A stretch of DNA of 64,000 nucleotides from contig WSUB01000154.1 in the NCBI GenBank assembly GCA_019633425.1, positions 32,870 through 96,869 on the forward strand, written 5' to 3'. How positions within the stretch are numbered: the first letter of the stretch is position 1; each line of letters starts with the position of its first letter. The notes beneath the pieces were generated by a model that was given only the letters and a program-made list of their open reading frames with translations, had not been told where the DNA came from and made no database searches. This document shows positions 11,405 through 22,905 of this stretch, piece after piece. Source of the DNA: Tulasnella sp. 424 (taxonomy: Eukaryota > Basidiomycota > Agaricomycetes > Cantharellales > Tulasnellaceae). A program made the position numbers and the translations under genes.

Positions 11405-12930
11405 TTAATGGTGAGACCAGTCAATTGTATTAATATCATTACCCTGCTGAGCCATCTCCCACAACGGGCTGAACAAAGAAGACCAATTCAGCACGGTCGC
11501 GATGGCGAAGTACAGCCACGGACTCGCTTTATCTCTCTCAATCGGTTGACGGTCGCAGTTATCCCGTCAATAACGTAGCCAACCTCTCCCTCCGTTGTTA
11601 CCCGACCCATGCCGAATCGTGGGGAAGAGTGGGCCATACCCTCAGCAGCACCTAGCGAACAAGGAAAGGTCAGTACCCCCAGTCGTGCACGACACGACAG
11701 CGAAGTTCCGCCGACTACCGAGTGCACGGAAAACGTAGGAGGGTTTCAAAGATGCGGAAGTGTGCGGTCCCAGGTGACAACGCGACATCCGAAAATGGGA
11801 TAAAGTCTTTTGCGTGAGATTCGTTCGAGTGTTTCGAGCCCAGCTATCTGACCTTGAGTGTCATCAACAAGGTTTCGCCCTCAACGTATAAGAAACTGAG
11901 GTTGACGCATCCGGGGAAGCCATTGACGTCGCCATTGCGAACGACATGCTCGACTCGCGAGTTGATGCCGTTGATGAGGCGTTTTGAAAGTTTCGAGATG
12001 TGGGCATTGTCGGCCTGGAAATGATAGCACGGTATCAGCACCACAGCAGGCGAGGCTGATACATATATTTCTCTCGGCTCAGTACCCCTGCACCGGGGCC
12101 ATAGCAAAGCCGACGCACACGAATGCTTTGCAGAGCAATGTAACGTCGCTCTACTCATTGTATGGCTTTTCGCCTAGGTGCGGATTTCATCAAATTCGAC
12201 CTTGTGAAGGAGCAAGGGCTTACCGCTATCTCCTGCTTTGCGATACGTGCGGCTGCTCCCAAGCCGACAACCAAAGGCCCAGGAAGCGTGCCACTCCTCA
12301 ACCCGCGCTCCTACCCGCCACCGTTGATAATCGGCTCTAGTCGGACACGTGGTTTCCGTCTGACATGGCAGGCTCCAATAAACTCATTCCATAAATCTTG
12401 TGACCTCTCAGCAAGTCGATCTTCATCTCGTTGACATAAATAGCGATATTGCCAAGGGCCTGAGCGGCATCGGTGTGGAAGAAGACGCCCTTCTTGCTGC
12501 TTGACTGTTTCAACAATATCTTTGAGGGGCTGGATAACACCGGTTTGGGTGTTGATGACAATTATAGAAACAAGAGACGTCGTTGGTCGGATGGCAGCCT
12601 TCAGGACCTCGAAATCGACGACGCCGTTCTTTTGAACGGGGAGGTAAGTAATTTCAAAGCCTTCTTCCGAGAATTTTCGGTACGAGTCGAGGAGCATTCG
12701 TGACCCGTTTGGATGGTGGTGATGTAGTTCGGTCGCGCTGGAGGTGACGACGATGTCCTTCGCGTCCGCCCCAACAGTCTGGAGGGAGACAACGTACGTT
12801 ACTATGGAGCTCTATGGGTGGATAATCTAGGTATAGCAAACCTTCTGGGAGGCTGCGGCATCCTTCCAACCGTATATTAGGGGTACAAGCATTCCCTTAC
12901 TGGTTTGTCGTGCGCGGCACCATTGCCTCG
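11405..12930 (-). pseudogene. NFS1 cysteine desulfurase pseudogene (body, exons 3-9)
   Basis: The minus strand aligns along the intact NFS1 gene (26996-28625) up to its C-terminal exon and the TAA at 11405. Lesions are visible. Exon 3 is degenerate, and the PLP-site region NNETG has become NTQTG. A frameshift after the ETVKQ segment moves the rest of exon 4 out of frame (a neighbouring frame resumes with [13 protein letters not shown]), and the residues before the PLP lysine (SISGHKIYG) are altered to LRGHKIYG. Exons 1-2 are absent; their remnant lies beyond gene A copy 2 at 17340-17580. It is non-functional as read. Confidence 0.85.
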
Positions 12931-13060
12931 ACATCAGGGCGCCTTACAAACCCACCTCTGCGCCCATCTGTAGACTTGTCTCGTTTAGACGTCCGGCAGA
13001 ATTCATCCCAAGTAAGTTTCGACTGTCAGGCTGACCCTACCTTCGAGAGTAGTGGTCGCT
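12928..13060 (+). repeat. Direct repeat, copy c
   Basis: Starts CGACATCAGGGCGCC, continues through a GTTTAGACGTCCGGCAG core and ends near CGACTGTCAGGCTGACC. It abuts the broken exon 3 of the NFS1 pseudogene on the left and the gene A copy 2 promoter on the right. It is most similar to copies b and d at its left end and to copy a at its right end. Confidence 0.65.
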
Positions 13061-13242
13061 GAGTGGCTGGATGAGTGGGACGCGAGTTTGAGTTGCCGAA
13101 GTCGCCGCGTCGGATTTGTCGTGGGTGTCACGGCGACAACCGGGGACAAAACCTTTGCCCCGCTTCCGTCAACCAACAACGCTCAAGGTGAAGTTTGGCT
13201 ACACTCGGGCAGGACAAAGACGACGTTTTGTTCTGCCCGCAG

Positions 13243-13532
13243 TGTATATATTGCCCCCTCAAACCTCACCTGTCTCTCTTACCTCGCGTCCCCCCCTCTT
13301 CCCCTTCATCATCCACCGTCGACTCTATCAACCTTCAGCGCAAAGACCTTATTTTTGTTGAACGTTGGACCAGGTAAGTGATAAGCCATATTTACTTTCA
13401 TCGAACTGATAGTCTAATTCATAATATTGACTTTTCTGCAGTTGTTTGTCCTCGAAATTTCTCTGCAAGCAGAGTTTGATCGCCATCAATCGTCGAGCGT
13501 TCTACGGAGTCACCCCGAGTAACCTTTTCAAG
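13243..13532 (+). promoter_or_regulatory. Gene A copy 2 promoter and 5' UTR intron
   Basis: TGTATATATT at 13243-13252 is followed by a C/T-rich leader and a 68-nt intron at 13374-13441 (GTAAGT..CTGCAG). The start ATG is at 13533. The layout is the same as for copy 1. Confidence 0.55.
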
Positions 13533-16127
13533 ATGGCGATGCCTTTACGTAGATGTCACGCAATTTTTATCTCTCTCGAACCCACCAACACCAACACCAA
13601 CCTCGCTCCTGCTCCTGCTCAAGCCACGTCATCGGCTGCACCAACTGTCCCCGCTACCCGTCCACCTGCACATTTAAGAAGGACCCATGCGACCTTCATC
13701 CCTCTCGAACCCGCCCCTACCAACACCGCCGTCCCTCCTCCTCCCGCCCAAGCCTCGTCATCGACTGCACCCAGCGTCCCCGCCACCCGTCCACCTGCAC
13801 CTTTACAAAGGACCCATGCGACCTTCATCCCTCTTGAACCCGCCTCTACCAACACCTCCCTCCCTCCTCCTCCCGCTCAGGCCTCGTCGTCGACTACACC
13901 CAGCGTCGCCCCCCAACCATTAAGCAGGACTTATGCGACCCTGATCTCTCTTGCGCCTCCCCAACCCACCCTCGCCAGTTTCCCTCCTCCCCCCACCCAA
14001 GCGACGTCATCCACTACGCCCATCGTCCCCGCCGCTGTTCCAACGCCCACCCCTTCCGCGTCCACTTCCACCGCTCCCGTCGCCGAACTCCCCTTCCCTC
14101 TGCCCGAGGTGGACATGCTCTACGCATGCAACTACGCTTGCGGACCCCAGCTGTGCGACTGGTGCGCCAAAAACCGTCCTCCCATCGGCGACGCGAACCC
14201 CATCCCCCACTTCATTATCTCCACCATCATTCGACACACCATGCCGCATAGGTTCGAGTCGCTGGAGCGGATCAAGGACTGGGAGATCGCCACGGGCCTT
14301 GTGGACCCACCGAATGTCGGCGAAAGGGATGACGTTGAGTATCAGCCAGGGGGTGACTTCAAGCCCCCGGCATGGGGTTCGGACAGGGCTCGGCCTAAGA
14401 AGTCTTCTATGAAACACAAAGTGAGTACTACCTGGAGTGATCACCGCGAAGTATAGTCACTGACTTCACGCTTTGTCCGAATAGTCTACCCGCTTCGCTC
14501 CTTACCCAGACCCATCCACCCGAAACGCCCTCGTCCGACGGTCGACTGAGGATATCAAGGCTTCTCTCGACGAAGCTCACGCCAACCGGATTCAGTCCAA
14601 CTACGAAGGTCCGGTGGCCATCGGCATTCGGAACGAAATTTCCGATCTCAACGTCCCGGGCGAAAAGCCTTTCAAGTGGGAGCCCGAGTATACTGGCCCA
14701 CCATCCGACACACTCCCCGAAGGTGATACCCTTACCAGCGATACCACCGCCGATGCTGAGCCATCTACGTCCAACTCGATGGAAGAAGACCTTGAAGACG
14801 AGGCTGCTGTGGTTGAGATCGTACTCCCAACTCAAAGCAAGGTAAGGTCGTTTCTTTATACTGAGCGGCGCGCCCAAATACTTATATTTTATCTACTTCT
14901 TTCTCGCAGAAACGTCGATTCGTGGAAGACGAGGAGTACGATGCCAATATCAACTCCACTACCACCGCCTCGCCTTCGAAGAAGCTTCGGACCACGAGAC
15001 GGCTTCCTGGTTCCAAGCTGGCTGCTTTCTCCATACCCTCATTCAAACTTCCCTCCTTCTCTATCACTATCAGCTTTCCATCTTTCTCTACCACAGTATC
15101 CTTTGCCTCCCCAAATCGTTCACCCTCTCCGTCGGCAGCCTCAACCGCGGTGGCCCCGGACTCTTCATCATCCGATGGGGAGTCCTCTTCCTCGCCTCGC
15201 AGGCAACGCGTCGAAAAGAAGAAGCTCCGCTTCTTACTCTCCGACCCTTCCTCCCTCCACCCTAAGTTCGGCATTCCCGATTCCATATACTTCCACCACC
15301 GCCGCTTGAATTCGACCTCCAAGAACGTGCGGAGCCAGAAGAAGAGCAAGGTCTACGTCCCGCAAGACAAGAAGACCTGGACTCCGGAGGAGATTGGATA
15401 CGCGGCGCTGGGCAAGGAGGACTGGGATGAGATGCGCAAGACCTCCCTCGAAAGGAAGACCTCGCTCAAGAAGCTTGAGGAACGCGTGAAGAAGAGCGAG
15501 GCGATCGACGCCGCCGCCGAGCGCTTCCAGAAGCTCGTCGACAAGTACGAAGAGGATTGTGGCGCGGTCGACCTGAAGGGAGTGAGGGCGCGGTTCATCC
15601 GCCCGAGGAGGAACGAGGTCCAGCGGGAGAAGAACAAGGAGGCGATGCCGCGGCTAGGTCCTCTCGACGAGATGAGGAGACACTACCCGGCGTTCGAGCA
15701 TCCCGCCTGGGATGGTGTCGATGCGGTCGCCATCGCGGCGTGGACCAGGAGCCCTCACTACAAGTTGAGGGTCAACGAGGTGATGGCTGAGGTGGAGCGC
15801 AAGGAGAAGGGGAAGCAGAAGGCGAACGCCGAGCCGGATGAGGCTACGGAGATCGCGACTGTCGTGGACGAGGATGAGGAGAGGATGCGCCGGGAGTTCT
15901 TGGCGGCGGAGGTCGACGAGGTGGAGGCGCCTCGTAGAGGTGGTTCGGGGTCCGCTTGGGGGCCTGCGTCCGGTGAGGGTGAAGGCGGTCTCGGCAGGCA
16001 GATGGCGTTGAGCGTTGTCGACTTCGACAGCCAGTGGTCCGCGCCTAGTGCGCCTCATCCCACTGGCTTCGACGACGAGTGGTCGACGCCGGGTGCTGGT
16101 CCCTCGGGTTGGGCCAGCTCGTTCTAA
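13533..16127 (+). CDS. Gene A copy 2: proline-rich repeat protein of unknown function
   Basis: This is the paralogue of 558-3248. Exons 13533-14420, 14485-14841 and 14910-16127 give 820 codons. The same layout is seen: N-terminal RTHATFIPLEP-type repeats, Cys cluster (CNYACGPQLCDWC), acidic middle, conserved FLLSDPSSLHPKF block and a charged C-terminal half with a Gly/Trp tail. It has four N-terminal repeats against five in copy 1, so one repeat unit was gained or lost in frame. It carries a four-residue insertion (EPST) in the acidic part. Both copies keep open frames and splice sites, which argues that both are still under selection or recently duplicated. It lies between the two halves of a broken NFS1 gene. 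Function unknown. Confidence 0.75.
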
Positions 16128-17330
16128 AATCTTACCTCACCAACACCCCTCCCAACGTCCTCCACGACGACTGACGATCTTGGCGGAGAGTTAGGTCGCC
16201 GTTGAGGACTAACTGGGGTGCAGGTGAGGTAGAGTGTGTTTTACTTAAGGAAGGAATTTGGAGATGGGTTGCAGAGTATTTGAAGACTTTCCTTTCCTTT
16301 CATCCCTTCCTCCCTTGGCGACGACGGACAACGTTTTCTTTTTCCTCGCGCTGCTCCCTGTGATGATGGGAGCGGGATCGACGCCGCCTGTAAAAGGTAA
16401 GTTCGGGTCTCTCTTTACTTTCTGCCTTGGGGCGTATGGCTGACGTTCTTGTTTCTTTACTTCCAGGCGGCTCTTCCATAAATTATTCCACATCTTTTTT
16501 CTCTTTATTATATTTTCCTTTCATCATTTCTCCCTTCCCATTCTCGCACTTCACATCACCATGGACTTGTGGCTGGCCTCGGCTCTGTCGCCTGTTCTCC
16601 CCCTTCCCCCTTCCATCCGAGCTTCCCCAGGGTCCTGCGCCTGCAATACCCGCAGGCCGGGGGAGGATCGCGAGTTCGTTGCCTTGGTACGTAATTCCCT
16701 GATGCTTTGGAGTTCGGCTGGCTACTGACCTGATCTGGTCTTTGTTCTTCCCAATTTAGCTCGTTCGCGACCGCTCAGCTCCCCACCCCACGTTTCGTTC
16801 CACCTCCATCACATCTTTTCCTCATTTCACATTTCACTTCATCACTGTTTCGTTTCCACCATCCTCTGTTCTCTTCACCATCCCATTCAACACCATTCCC
16901 ATTTACCTCCAAGCATCCTTTGTCACTCCCAGTTCATTGTCGTCTGTAGTTCCACCTTTTTGATTTTTCCTCTCCATTCTCCGTTGTTCCCTTAGTACAC
17001 TTCCATTTATCTGTATCACGTTCTGTTTTTCTGTTTGTTTCCCACTTCCTACTATCCCTCATCTCCTCGTCTGTTGTCTTCCTCCATGTATCTTTTCTCT
17101 CCCCCTTGTTCATTGTTCCTTCATCGCGTCTCAGCCGTCCCTAATCAACTACGACCGTTGCAAAACGTCCTTGTTTCATATCTATTTCCTCTCTCGCCTT
17201 CGTTTCCTTGTTTCCTGTATTTCTTTGTCTCGTTTCCTTTTCTGGGTAGCCTGTCGTATCGTGTCTTCTATGAAATTCGATTGACTTGAAATCGTGAACT
17301 CGGGCCGGGTCGACCCCTGCGAGCGTCTAA
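16128..17330 (+). other. Pyrimidine-rich 3' region of gene A copy 2
   Basis: Non-coding, C/T-rich and collinear with 3249-4440. Intron-like GT..AG segments are retained (for example GTAAGT at about 16398 to CAG near 16467, and GTACGT near 16688 to TTTAG near 16760). A long spliced 3' UTR or non-coding RNA is possible. No protein-coding signal was seen. Confidence 0.35.
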
Positions 17331-17339
17331 GGGGGATAA

Positions 17340-17580
17340 ATTGATCCCTTCCCATAATGGGAATGGGTGCCCTTCACTTTTGCAGGGAATTCAACCCAGC
17401 AAGTCCGAAGAGCCAATGGTTCAGATTGCACTGAACTACAGAAAGCTGAATACTTCCCTGCCTCGGAGAGCAAGCCTGGGCCCCGGCCTCGTTGACGACC
17501 ACAGACGCTCCTTCGACTTGGGGAATTTCCAAAACGGTGGGTACAATTGGGATCCAAGTTTACCAAACTTTACTTTGTAA
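17340..17580 (-). pseudogene. Detached 5' remnant of NFS1, second copy
   Basis: Counterpart of 4478-4725. It matches NFS1 exon 1 end, intron 1, exon 2 start (FPAKVKGT-like) and 5' flank on the minus strand, with the presequence region deleted. Read with the body pseudogene at 11405-12930, it supplies the missing 5' part in the correct orientation. Gene A copy 2 lies between the two pieces. Confidence 0.7.
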
Positions 17581-17716
17581 TTACATAAGCATGTGCCACA
17601 GAATTGTTTATCAGGGTGTCCCTCCGCGCGTCTTCAGACTCGGGAAGAGTAATGCGCTGTGTAAGGCGGCCTAGAATTGCGTTGGAATATGGACCAACGT
17701 CCAGGATACGTTCCTA

Positions 17717-17850
17717 TTGACATCAGCGCGCCTTACAAACCCAGCCCTGCTCCCATCTGTCGGCTTCTCTAGTTTAGTTTGGTAGAAGTCCGGCAGCATT
17801 CCTCCCAAGTAGGTTCCGACTACCAGGTTGACCTCCCTTCAATAGTTCAC
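17717..17850 (+). repeat. Direct repeat, copy d
   Basis: Closest to copy b: ATCAGCGCGCC start, CTAGTTTAGTTTGGTAGA middle, then CAAGTAGGTTCCGACT. With copy c it brackets gene A copy 2 plus the NFS1 5' remnant. Confidence 0.65.
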
Positions 17851-18590
17851 GAGCGGGCTGGAGGAGCGCTTGAATGGTGACTCCGTCATACTTGGCATGG
17901 TGTATCGAGATGCGAATCTCCAGGTCTTCTACTCAGCGGAGTATGCGTTCCCTTAAGCTATGAGAGGAATGATCGCCTTGAGCGCGGTATCGGGTGAAGA
18001 AGATGGTAGCATTGGATTCGGGCTATCAGTGGGGTCAGGTGGGAGTCCCGGGTGTGCCTCCAAGTCCCTCAGCAAACCACCACTCAATGCCGACAGTCGC
18101 AGCTCCGCCCGTTCTTTGGTTTACAGCGACCAACTTCCAGCTTATTGTCGACGTTCAACCTCGTCTTCTCTTTCGTTCTTCTGCTTTAGACGTTCATATG
18201 GATCGTCCCGCTTCTTCAACCCAAACGGAGAGATAGGAGAACTCATTATTAGCACACGGCAAACGGGGTTTCGGGGACGCTCCTTCGATTTGCGTGATGG
18301 ACCCTGAATAAGTTGAATGTCTGTGGAGGGAACTGCGTACTGATTTCAGGGGAGACCATAATAACCAAGAGGTCCAGTGACTATCGACTAAAAGGGACAG
18401 CATACGAAGGGGAGTGACGAGTTCTTGGTACAGCGTGAGTAACAAAGTGTACATTAAGGTGGAGAGGGCGTTAGCCCATGGGGTGACATTTGCAAAGCAT
18501 ATGGAGAGAGTAAAAAATCAGAAAATAAATTAACCGACGAGAGTCCATCAGAAAGGTGGAGAAAACAAAAGCCTTAGATGAGTTGAGTTA
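17851..18590. other. Duplicated intergenic segment with condensation-like motif
   Basis: The first 400 bp are collinear with 5010-5400. On the minus strand near 17880-17930 a short peptide reads ISIHHAKYDGVTI, matching the HHxxxDG signature of condensation/acyltransferase enzymes. The surrounding frame is not long enough for a domain. The rest, towards the 3' end of the kinase-receiver gene, holds nothing recognisable. Confidence 0.3.
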
Positions 18591-21308
18591 TCACACCGCT
18601 TCCAAATGTGGGCGCTTGCTCTCCCCCGCCGTGTTGAGTACCCCTTCAGCGGAGCCAGCAGGGTCCGCCACAACTAGTCCACCGATGGAGTCGAGCAGAC
18701 GGAGGCAGTTCATTCCATCCGTATCCGTGTCAAGCAAATTCGGTGTGGACGAACACCACTCTCCGGAGAGGTCCTGGCTGGGTTCTTTCGCGGCGGCCTG
18801 TGCCATTGTTGTGGCTTTCAGGTGCTCGAGGTGTTTCTACGACGGATAGATGGTCGAGTTAGGCAACATTGACAGGAATTGAAAAAGACCGAGCAAGCTG
18901 GCGACAAGAGCTGGACATTCAATAGAGGTAGACCTCACCTCGAGCATCGCAAACAGCTCCTTCTGTGTGAAGGGCTTCGGCAGGATGTCGTTCATTCCAT
19001 TTGTGTAGTAGACGAGGATATCGTTGGGCTTGCATTCACTTGTCATGGAAATAATTGGAGTCGAGTTGTCAAACTGCCGGATGAGGGAAGTTGCAGAGAT
19101 ACCGTCGAGGTTTGGCATGATGATATCCTGGAAGAACCAAGCCTTCAGTGGTTAGCTGGTAACATAAGGGCAAGTAGACCAGTCGACTTACCATCAGAAC
19201 GAGGTCGTAGTTATCCGATTCCATTTTACTCACGGCATCCAGACCATCGACAGCAACGTCGATCGTACAACCAGAGATCTCTAGGAATTTGATGAAAACC
19301 CTTCTACTGACTATATCATCGTCGACCAGAAGCACGTAGGGCGGAAAACTCCAAGCTGAGATAACAGCCTCTTTGGGAATCCGAAGCCGAGAACTGCTTT
19401 GAGATCCCAATAGCTCGGTATCGTCAGGTGGGTTGGCCGCAAGACTTGGGTCCGTCCTGGTTAGGAGCCCGTTTCCGTTGGTGAGTTGATTCGGTTGCTG
19501 CGAAATAACCTGCGCTTGATGAAGCATTTTGATCTAAACGTGTCCCGAAGAACAGAGAAGAGGAGACATGATGAGCGAAACGTGTGTAAGGCAAAGAACA
19601 AAAGGCCAGTAAAAAGTGGAAGGATGACAAGAAGATCCCAGGCATTTAATCTGTTAAACATCATCGGAGATAACCAGGATGATTGTTTGTATGTGATGAA
19701 GATGGCTCCCTTTGGGACAGGGTCAAAGCACGAGGAGCCACCTGCGTCACCAGTTCCCGCCGGAACGGTACCGAATACACGAACAAATTACTTACACCGT
19801 TCTGGTTAGGTTGTCGAGTATGGTCAACCTGAATGGCGTGTCGCTGCTGAAGATGATTCCAGCGAGCGCCGTTACGCGATGAGGTTACACCTGAGGGTCG
19901 ATGCCGAGGCTCCTTGAGGCTGTGTTGCCGGGTCGCGATACTGAGGTTTGACCCGTTCGGAGAGATGAAGCCACCCCTGGTGATCGCTCTGGCTGGAACT
20001 GCAGTGCAGGGTACAAAGGGAGGTGGCAGGCTGGGGGAAGGTAATTCAGCGATGCTATCAGCCTTCTGCTCGGGTGTCGGTATGGCACATTCAACGATGC
20101 GAAGACAATCAACCGCTGTCGGTCGTTTGCTTGGTTGACGGCTCCAACAATCAACGAGAAGAACCTTGAGCTCCTTGGCGTAGGACGAGAGGCTGCTTGC
20201 GTCGCTTGGGGATCGGCCTTGTACGATTGCGATAATCAGCTGCGGCTCAGACTTCGTTTCTGCAAACGGAATCTCGTCCGTCAATGTCTGCAATAGCGAC
20301 GGTTTAGCACGAGCCTAAGAGAAAAGGTGGCGTTCGGCCTTGCAGACTCTGACTTACCTCCATGGCGAGACAGCCCCAAGACCATATATCGTTCGATAAT
20401 GATTCTGCGGCAGTGCCTTGAAGCAGGATTTCTGGACTCGAGTACCGCACCGTGCCCCTGGCGTCATTACCAGTAGTAAAACCCGTGGGGCCGGTATCTA
20501 GGGTTTTCGAGAGGCCAAAGTCTGCTAACAATCCACGGCGATCGGAGTTTACGAGAACATTCCCCTTCCGAACATCACGGCGAGTTCAATATCCTAGGGG
20601 CGATATCTAATGGTTGTCTCAGCGTACCGTCTTCAGATCTCCATGGCGAATGGGTGGCTTTTGAGCGTGGAGATAGGCGAGGCCATCAGTCAGGTCACGA
20701 ACCTGCAGGTCCCCGAACGGAGTCAGCATCATGGTACTGCAAGCAGGAAGCAGTTTCAAAACGTACTAAATTAAGTCGCTCATTGCAAGATGGTTTCATC
20801 TTTGCGATAAAGTCCTTAAGATCGCCATATTTCATGTACTCAGAGATCAAGAGTGCTGTTTTGCAATCGTTGCTAAGGTAAAAACCGAGCAAGGGAAGGA
20901 TATGCGGGTGCCTGAGCCCCGCCCAGACCTTCAGTTCGCGAGCCAATCGCTATGAAAAAAGCGCATCAGAATACGGCTCAATCCAACGCAATATATCACT
21001 TCACTGACAAAGGCAAGTCTTTTAGGTTCGAGCGCCCGACTCCCAAGTCGTAGCTTTTTTGCTGCCACGAGTTTGGATGTAGATTTTCCAGAGTCCAACG
21101 TAGCGACTTTGAGTTCACAATAGCCGCCCACGATCTCTTCATATCCTTGCTCATATGTGAGCCTAGTAATGTCCACAAGAAGATGGTTTAGGGCTTGAAG
21201 GCACATGGCCTGTTAGGTGGTGCAACGTTGGGAGTGTCAGGAGCCAAGTCCGGCGCATACACAGAGCACTCTTACCAATGCAGAGTGGTTGAGAGGGAGG
21301 GCGTTCAT
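18591..21308 (-). CDS. TKL-type protein kinase fused to one Skn7-type receiver
   Basis: Nine exons are predicted: 21308-21276, 21209-21009, 20949-20767, 20702-20628, 20564-20358, 20287-19796, 19533-19192, 19127-18939 and 18836-18591. They sum to 1968 nt (655 aa). The first five exons have the same lengths as in 6223-10208. The kinase module has GGYCELKV, VAAK, RELKVWAGL, HGDLKTGNVL, DFG and SPE. The receiver (about 462-575) keeps the acidic pair (LLVDDD), phosphoacceptor D512 (DIIMPNLDG), MTS and LPKPF. No HSF DNA-binding domain is present. The intron that follows the kinase exon in the paralogue has lost its donor here, so that stretch is read as coding (exon 6). The kinase-to-receiver join (19795-19534) is phase 0 and lies at the same site as in the paralogue. 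Confidence 0.72.
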
Positions 21309-21446
21309 TGTGGTGTGGGTGTTGTGATTGTAGGTGGAGAGTATGACGTGGTGTCGCGTCGGAGGTGAAGCGAGAAACCAGCGGGATGGAATTGAACGAG
21401 TTCGTCACTCGTTGTCGTATTTATGTAACTCCTCTCCGCTTGGGAT

Positions 21447-21454
21447 CTATATAG
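21447..21454 (-). promoter_or_regulatory. TATA element of the single-receiver kinase gene
   Basis: CTATATAG lies about 140 nt upstream of the ATG at 21308, with sequence and spacing identical to the paralogue's element at 10347-10354. Confidence 0.55.
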
Positions 21455-21559
21455 AATCCTTCGAATACATGATTCAGCCTCATGTTGGCAAAGGGTACGT
21501 CCGGCTTTTTGTTCGACCATCCGTTGGTACACGACCATCCGCTCGATCAAGGGGTTGAC

Positions 21560-22905
21560 TACTCAACGCAGCTTGGGAAATTTGTCAAGGTCCTCGGGTT
21601 ACCCTTCCGTCCCACCAAGATGCAAAGTTGCTTATGAAATGATCCGTAAACGTATCTGGAACCTGATACGCTTGGCGCGGTCCTTTTTCCTCTTGTAATG
21701 CTCTGGCAATAGCCACATCTTGACGGCCCCCATTGGGTGACGCGGGCAACCTTATCCCCGCCGTGACAAACTTTCCATGGCGATATATCCCTCCCCCTCA
21801 CATATCTCTTATATCTCCGCCGACGTCCAGCGCTCATTGGTCAACCAACTCAGCTTCATGAAACCGTTAGGAAGGCGCTATTGCTGCGCGGGAGGGGGGA
21901 ACCGGCAGGATGTCGACTCGTCGATTCGCGACCCATCCCCCGTGTTTCTGACACTGCACGGCCTTGCGCCGCCATTGATGCCGTCACCCATAAGTACAGC
22001 GATTTGATGCCCCCTTCAGACAGCGTCCTAGTCTTGCTCTCCCTTGGCACTCCCACTCCCCAAGCGGTCTGTTCGCATAAAGGCGTTCTAAAATAAGAAT
22101 GATCATGAAATAATAGAACAATATTGTGATGCGACTGGGATAATTCCCAAGGCGTAGATATTACTTATTACTCAATTGAGCTCGAAGTTGAGAATGGAAT
22201 GTTCTCACCACGCGTTATACGCTTACGTGTTATGGCTGTGGCGTGCTGTTTAACATTGTTTTCATTGGAGGTTCGAGTGAGTGCTCAAGGACGACTTCTC
22301 GGACATCTCCCCAATTTGAGGGAACTTCACCAGGCTCCATCATAAGTGCTGAATTTGTACTTCCTTTCTTGCTGATGGACACCGCAGTGTCGGTACGCGT
22401 TCTCTAACGTGAATCAAATGCATTAGAAAGCCCTCGTCCGAGTCACTCGTGGCATGAGCTTCATGTTGCTTCTTCTGAGCGGGGGTGTCGGTCCCAGTTG
22501 GGCCTCCGCAGAGATACCCGTTGGTGGAAAATTGAATGCGAATGTCGGTGACGGTCCTTCGGGATAGTGTGTGACTTGAGCAAGGGACACAGATTCCTTG
22601 CTGTGGGTAGCGTCGTCATTGCAGTGGACGATAGTGGGTGAGTTTGGGGGCGCAAAGACTTACATGCGACTGTTTAGGCTCTGGACAGGGCGGTGATGCC
22701 GTGAAGCTCCGTGACTGATCGTTAATCGCCAATTCCTGAAGGCCCTTCGCGCCACTTAGGAAGAGACTTAGGTCACTCTTGAAACGGTTTAAGCTGTCTG
22801 GGGTAGAGGACGAAACGTTTCTCTAGGGGTTAGTTCTGGAGCATCTTGCGTTGGCCGTCGAGGAGGAGCACCGAGACAAAACACTAGGTTAGGAAAGCCG
22901 TCAAC
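21560..22905. other. Intergenic region without recognisable gene
   Basis: About 1.3 kb between the kinase-receiver gene promoter and the ARID relic. Short open stretches exist on both strands, but none shows a familiar domain, splice context or a match elsewhere in the window. Confidence 0.4.
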
